From contig JAUSKR010000025.1 in the NCBI GenBank assembly GCA_030649445.1, forward strand, positions 1 through 14,149: 14,149 nucleotides of DNA. Direction: 5' to 3'. The notes beneath the pieces are model-generated. The model was not told the DNA's origin, searched no databases, and saw only the letters and a program-made list of their open reading frames with translations. Numbering within the stretch: position 1 is the stretch's first letter; each line of letters begins with the position of its first letter. The DNA comes from a bacterium (GTDB lineage: Bacteria > Patescibacteriota > UBA1384 > XYA2-FULL-43-10 > 1-14-0-10-43-13). Shown here piece by piece: positions 12,208-14,149 of this stretch. A program made the position numbers and the translations under genes.

Positions 12208-12240
12208 AAAAAATGCCGGTCAAATCAACCGGCATTTTTT
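12208..12240. terminator. Bidirectional terminator between padR and cupin
   Basis: Perfect 13-bp stem (12208-12220 with 12228-12240) with core ATGCCGGT/ACCGGCAT, 7-nt loop, and A6/T6 tails. It serves convergent padR (plus) and the cupin gene (minus). Confidence 0.9.
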
Positions 12241-12275
12241 ATTTCTGTATTTCTGTAATTTTCCGTATTCTGCGA

Positions 12276-12674
12276 TTATTCCGTCGTTTTGCCGTCAAAC
12301 TCCGGCCCATTGGCTTCGGCCTCGGCTTTTGTCGCGCGGACGACGCCGTCTTGGTGATGGGCTGGAGAATAAATAGTGTAGAGTTTTAGGTCTTCTGTTT
12401 CTGATGTGTTAATAACATCATGCTCGGCTCCGGCCGGAACGATGATGGCTGATCCGTCGCTAATTTCATATTCATTGCCGTCAATGATGCATTTGCCCTC
12501 GCCCTTATCGATGCGAAAAAACTGATCTCCGTCTTCATGAATCTCCATCCCAATATTTTCGCTTGGCTTGAGGCTCATTAGCACTAACTGAGAGTGCTTC
12601 CCCGTATAAACCACATGACGGAAATCGCTGTTCGCCAGTGTCTGCTCTTCAATGTTTGCGTTGAACCCCTTCAT
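12276..12674 (-). CDS. Cupin-domain protein
   Basis: 132-residue single-domain cupin (Cupin_2). Motif 1 reads GMEIHEDGDQFFRIDKGEG (42-60) and motif 2 PAGAEHDVINTS (80-91). His46 and His85, with acidic or Gln residues between, are candidate metal ligands. The barrel is followed by YTIYSPAHHQDG and a charged tail. Very similar short cupins are widespread in bacteria and usually annotated only by fold; the substrate is not known. Shine-Dalgarno AAAGGA (12680-12685) lies five bases from the ATG at 12674. Transcription is from a TATAAT at 12707-12712, and the gene ends at the terminator shared with padR. No enzyme neighbours hint at a pathway. Confidence 0.9.
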   Translation of the reverse strand: MKGFNANIEEQTLANSDFRHVVYTGKHSQLVLMSLKPSENIGMEIHEDGDQFFRIDKGEGKCIIDGNEYEISDGSAIIVPAGAEHDVINTSETEDLKLYTIYSPAHHQDGVVRATKAEAEANGPEFDGKTTE

Positions 12675-12706
12675 CCTTTTCCTTTCATTAATAATTTGAC
12701 ATCACT

Positions 12707-12712
12707 ATTATA
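12707..12712 (-). promoter_or_regulatory. -10 element of cupin gene
   Basis: Consensus TATAAT on the minus strand, about 33 bases before the cupin start codon. No good -35 at the usual distance. Confidence 0.45.
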
Positions 12713-12827
12713 TCATTTCGCGCAACCATTAATAATAATTGGTAGTGCTTCGTATTCGTTTTTCGCTTATTTAGTATTTTTTCGTCTTTCGTATGGCTTG
12801 GCAACTCTGGAAAAAACTTGACCAATC

Positions 12828-12836
12828 TGCTATACT
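12828..12836 (+). promoter_or_regulatory. Extended -10 promoter of Cys-rich peptide gene
   Basis: TGCTATACT: TGn followed by -10 TATACT (12831-12836). The start near 12843 gives a 31-base leader. Same TGn-TATACT form as the GlmU-like promoter. Confidence 0.55.
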
Positions 12837-12873
12837 CTTTACTGATCAATTTAGAAAGTAAACAAGGAGAGAT

Positions 12874-12948
12874 ATGACAAAAGGACCAGGCGATTGCGGC
12901 ACATGCGGTGGTTGCGGTTTCACCGGCCCAGAGGGCGGTTGCTGCTAG
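12874..12948 (+). CDS. 24-residue Cys/Gly-rich peptide
   Basis: A tiny gene too short for most gene callers. The peptide is MTKGPGDCGTCGGCG followed by FTGPEGGCC: five cysteines (8, 11, 14, 23, 24) and nine glycines in 24 residues, with CxxCxxC spacing and a terminal CC. It is well supported: extended -10 promoter (12828-12836), Shine-Dalgarno AAGGAG (12864-12869) correctly spaced, ATG at 12874, TAG stop, and a perfect 15-bp intrinsic terminator starting nine bases later. There is no signal peptide or leader/cleavage motif I recognise. Possible roles are metal or Fe-S binding, a redox or thiol-buffering peptide, or the precursor of a modified peptide; no maturation enzyme is next to it. The flanking genes are a cupin and a hypothetical gene, both on the other strand. 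Confidence 0.75.
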   Translation: MTKGPGDCGTCGGCGFTGPEGGCC

Positions 12949-12957
12949 TTAGTTCTC

Positions 12958-12991
12958 AAAAAATACCCTCGCAAAAGCGAGGGTATTTTTT
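12958..12991 (+). terminator. Terminator of Cys-rich peptide gene
   Basis: Perfect 15-bp stem (12958-12972 with 12977-12991), core TACCCTCGC/GCGAGGGTA, AAAA loop and T6 tail. The A6 on the other side makes it usable for the convergent gene at 13027-13560 as well. Confidence 0.92.
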
Positions 12992-13026
12992 ATATAGCAA
13001 TAAACCACTTTGCACTTTTACTCATC

Positions 13027-13560
13027 TCAGTGAGATCGTGTAATTTCTGAAGGCTTCAGCCAAGCTTTTCTACCATCTTCAGTCTGTACTTCTAAAATGT
13101 GATCAGTGCTGCCATCAACGAAAGGCTCACACATTGAAACGACCGATGCCTTCTCGCCCTTGTAAACACCATAAAGACTGGTTTGGACAACGACATTATC
13201 TCCAACGTGCAGTTCAGGAGTCTTGCTCTCGGCAGAACCGATCGCCTCAATATCTCCTTTTTCGCCGAGCAATGCAACATCATATCCAAAAATTGATCCG
13301 TTAAACCTTAGAAATTTTCTACCATCGTACATAGGATCTCGCAACATTCCCGCATAGCCTTCGTATATTGGCTTCATGCGATCATCTAGTTTATAATCGT
13401 CTATTTCTGCAACAAAAGCACGGCTCAATCGGTCATCCGCTGGAGTAATTTTAGGTTCCTGGGTTACGTCAACAACATCACTGTCTTGTCCCTTATCCAT
13501 CGACCCGCCAGCAACTGCCATTGGGTCATCTAATCCGGGCGATCCTTCTTCTGTTTCCAT
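13027..13560 (-). CDS. Hypothetical protein with SH3-like C-terminus
   Basis: 177 residues, not recognised as a known family. The first 45 residues are acidic, Gly/Ser/Asp-rich and probably disordered. The middle (about 46-95) contains RLSRAFVAEIDDYKLDDRM and GRKFLRFNGSIFGYDVALL. The last 60 residues (VGDNVVVQTSLYGVYKG to AWLKPSEI) look like a small SH3/KOW-type beta barrel. No signal peptide or membrane helix. The ATG at 13560 has Shine-Dalgarno GGGAGG (13565-13570) four bases upstream; an ATG at 13572 would itself run into this SD and is rejected. The promoter at 13594-13623 is strong. It follows the 5S gene on the same strand but is separated from it by the 5S terminator. Confidence 0.78.
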   Translation of the reverse strand: METEEGSPGLDDPMAVAGGSMDKGQDSDVVDVTQEPKITPADDRLSRAFVAEIDDYKLDDRMKPIYEGYAGMLRDPMYDGRKFLRFNGSIFGYDVALLGEKGDIEAIGSAESKTPELHVGDNVVVQTSLYGVYKGEKASVVSMCEPFVDGSTDHILEVQTEDGRKAWLKPSEITRSH

Positions 13561-13593
13561 ATTACCTCCCATTTAATTTAGCAAGTTCTTTCT

Positions 13594-13623
13594 ATTTAAC
13601 CGCAGAATAAACTCGCTTGTCAA
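13594..13623 (-). promoter_or_regulatory. Promoter of hypothetical gene (13027-13560)
   Basis: Minus strand -35 TTGACA (13618-13623), 18-base spacer, -10 TTAAAT (13594-13599). Start near 13587, between the 5S terminator and the gene. Confidence 0.55.
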
Positions 13624-13635
13624 ATTTTTGGGCAC

Positions 13636-13649
13636 AAAAAAAATACTGA

Positions 13650-13650
<1 letters not shown>
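13636..13650 (-). terminator. 5S rRNA processing stem and terminator tail
   Basis: The 5S terminal helix is extended outward: ATACTGAG-type flanks on both sides (13639-13656 with 13763-13780) give an 18-bp stem on the precursor, ending in eight T on the minus strand (13643-13636). It can serve both as an RNase processing stem and as an intrinsic terminator. Confidence 0.7.
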
Positions 13651-13769
<119 letters not shown>

Positions 13770-13782
13770 TCAGTATTTTTAA

Positions 13783-13850
13783 TACTTACTACTTACAAGC
13801 TTATTAGCTTATTGCTTGCTTTTCACATGGAGCAAGATAAAAATTATCTT
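13783..13850. repeat. TAAGC-type repeat and small hairpin upstream of 5S
   Basis: 13783-13822 is a low-complexity run of tacttac/aagctta/ttagctta words, like the tract at 2866-2983. It is followed by a 7-bp hairpin AAGATAA (13834-13840) with TTATCTT (13844-13850). No convincing promoter for the 5S gene is seen in it. Confidence 0.4.
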
Positions 13851-13854
13851 ACCC

Positions 13855-14028
13855 CCATTTGAAAACCAACACGAGCTCGATTCGATGCCCCAGCATCGCC
13901 CCTCACCAAAGCCTTCGGCTTTCGGTGAGTGGGTCGCATGCCAAAACACGATATCTTAAACGCTCAAAATTCTGGTAAATCCAGAAATTACTAGTCAAGA
14001 TTTCCGCACGCAGCATCGGATTGTTCAT
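13855..14028 (-). other. Structured segment upstream of 5S, uncertain
   Basis: More GC-rich than its AT-repeat surroundings, with a bulged 12-bp hairpin on CTCACC..AAAGCC (13902-13929) and a small TCTGG/CCAGA hairpin. A minus-strand frame from ATG 14028 to TGA 13903 encodes 41 residues (starting MNNPMLRAEILTSNFWIYQ, ending ESRRLW), whose stop falls inside the large hairpin and which has no Shine-Dalgarno; I do not trust it as a gene. It does not match the 3' end of 23S rRNA or a tRNA cloverleaf. It may be a dispersed repeat or rRNA-operon spacer. Confidence 0.3.
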
Positions 14029-14142
14029 TTTACAATTTTACATTTTTCATTAATTTTTTTATTTCAACATTTTTCATTTTTTTATAAATGATCAATGAGA
14101 AATGATAAATTAATGGGTAATGATAAATGATCAATGAGAAAT
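14029..14142 (+). repeat. AT-rich dispersed repeat, copy 3
   Basis: Same orientation as 11730-11846 and alignable along its length, including the shared 19-mer at 14105-14123. The words aaatgatcaatgagaaat occur twice inside (14091-14108 and 14125-14142), so the right half is itself a short tandem duplication. It runs to within a few bases of the window end. Confidence 0.65.
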
Positions 14143-14149
14143 CCGTGCT

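Noticed and set aside
13855..14028. tRNA or 23S rRNA 3' end
   Set aside because: No cloverleaf can be drawn and the sequence lacks the conserved 23S terminal region.

Overview
The window is a gene-dense, AT-rich bacterial chromosome segment. It most likely comes from a Candidate Phyla Radiation (Patescibacteria) genome. The reasons are very short or domain-trimmed versions of core enzymes (a MurF without its N-terminal domain, a GlmU-like nucleotidyltransferase without its acetyltransferase half), a PaaX/Cas2-like small regulator, dispersed low-complexity AT repeats, and a glycyl-tRNA synthetase carrying a repeat-derived insert. TGA acts as a stop (for example at the end of the HAD gene just before mutM), so the Gracilibacteria/Absconditabacteria UGA=Gly code does not apply. 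The phylum assignment is inference; no 16S is present.

Layout. Positions 1-3877 (minus strand) hold a cell-wall/division cluster: mraZ, ftsL-like, ftsI and the start of murF. It has its own promoter and MraZ-box-like repeats, but rsmH, usually next to mraZ, is missing and replaced by about 470 bp of repeats. glyS (minus) follows. Positions 5521-6507 hold a strikingly GC-rich single-gene cassette (plus) encoding a divergent DUF218/YdcF-like protein with its own Shine-Dalgarno and terminator. Next is a PaaX/Cas2-like regulator (minus) with a perfect 48-bp palindrome overlapping its promoter, an apparently leaderless GTG start, and a second, diverged palindrome beyond its 3' end. recO and a GlmU-like nucleotidyltransferase (minus) come next. 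Two more GC-rich small-gene cassettes (minus, 8968-9362 and about 9585-10015) lie between the nucleotidyltransferase gene and mutM; the second appears to interrupt an AT-rich ORF downstream of mutM. HAD hydrolase and mutM form a two-gene minus-strand operon.

The right part holds a PadR regulator (plus), a cupin (minus), a 24-residue Cys/Gly-rich peptide gene with clean promoter, SD and terminator (plus), a hypothetical protein with an SH3-like tail (minus), and a 5S rRNA (minus) whose 23S partner is not in the 380 bp upstream. Three copies of one AT-rich dispersed repeat sit at 3187-3321 (inverted), 11730-11846 and 14029-14142.

Most interesting: (1) the palindrome-controlled, leaderless PaaX/Cas2-like unit with a paired second site; (2) three self-contained GC-rich gene cassettes in an AT-rich genome, two with direct repeats abutting their terminator hairpins; (3) the tiny Cys-rich peptide gene. 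All functional statements rest on reading the sequence by eye; no database search was run.
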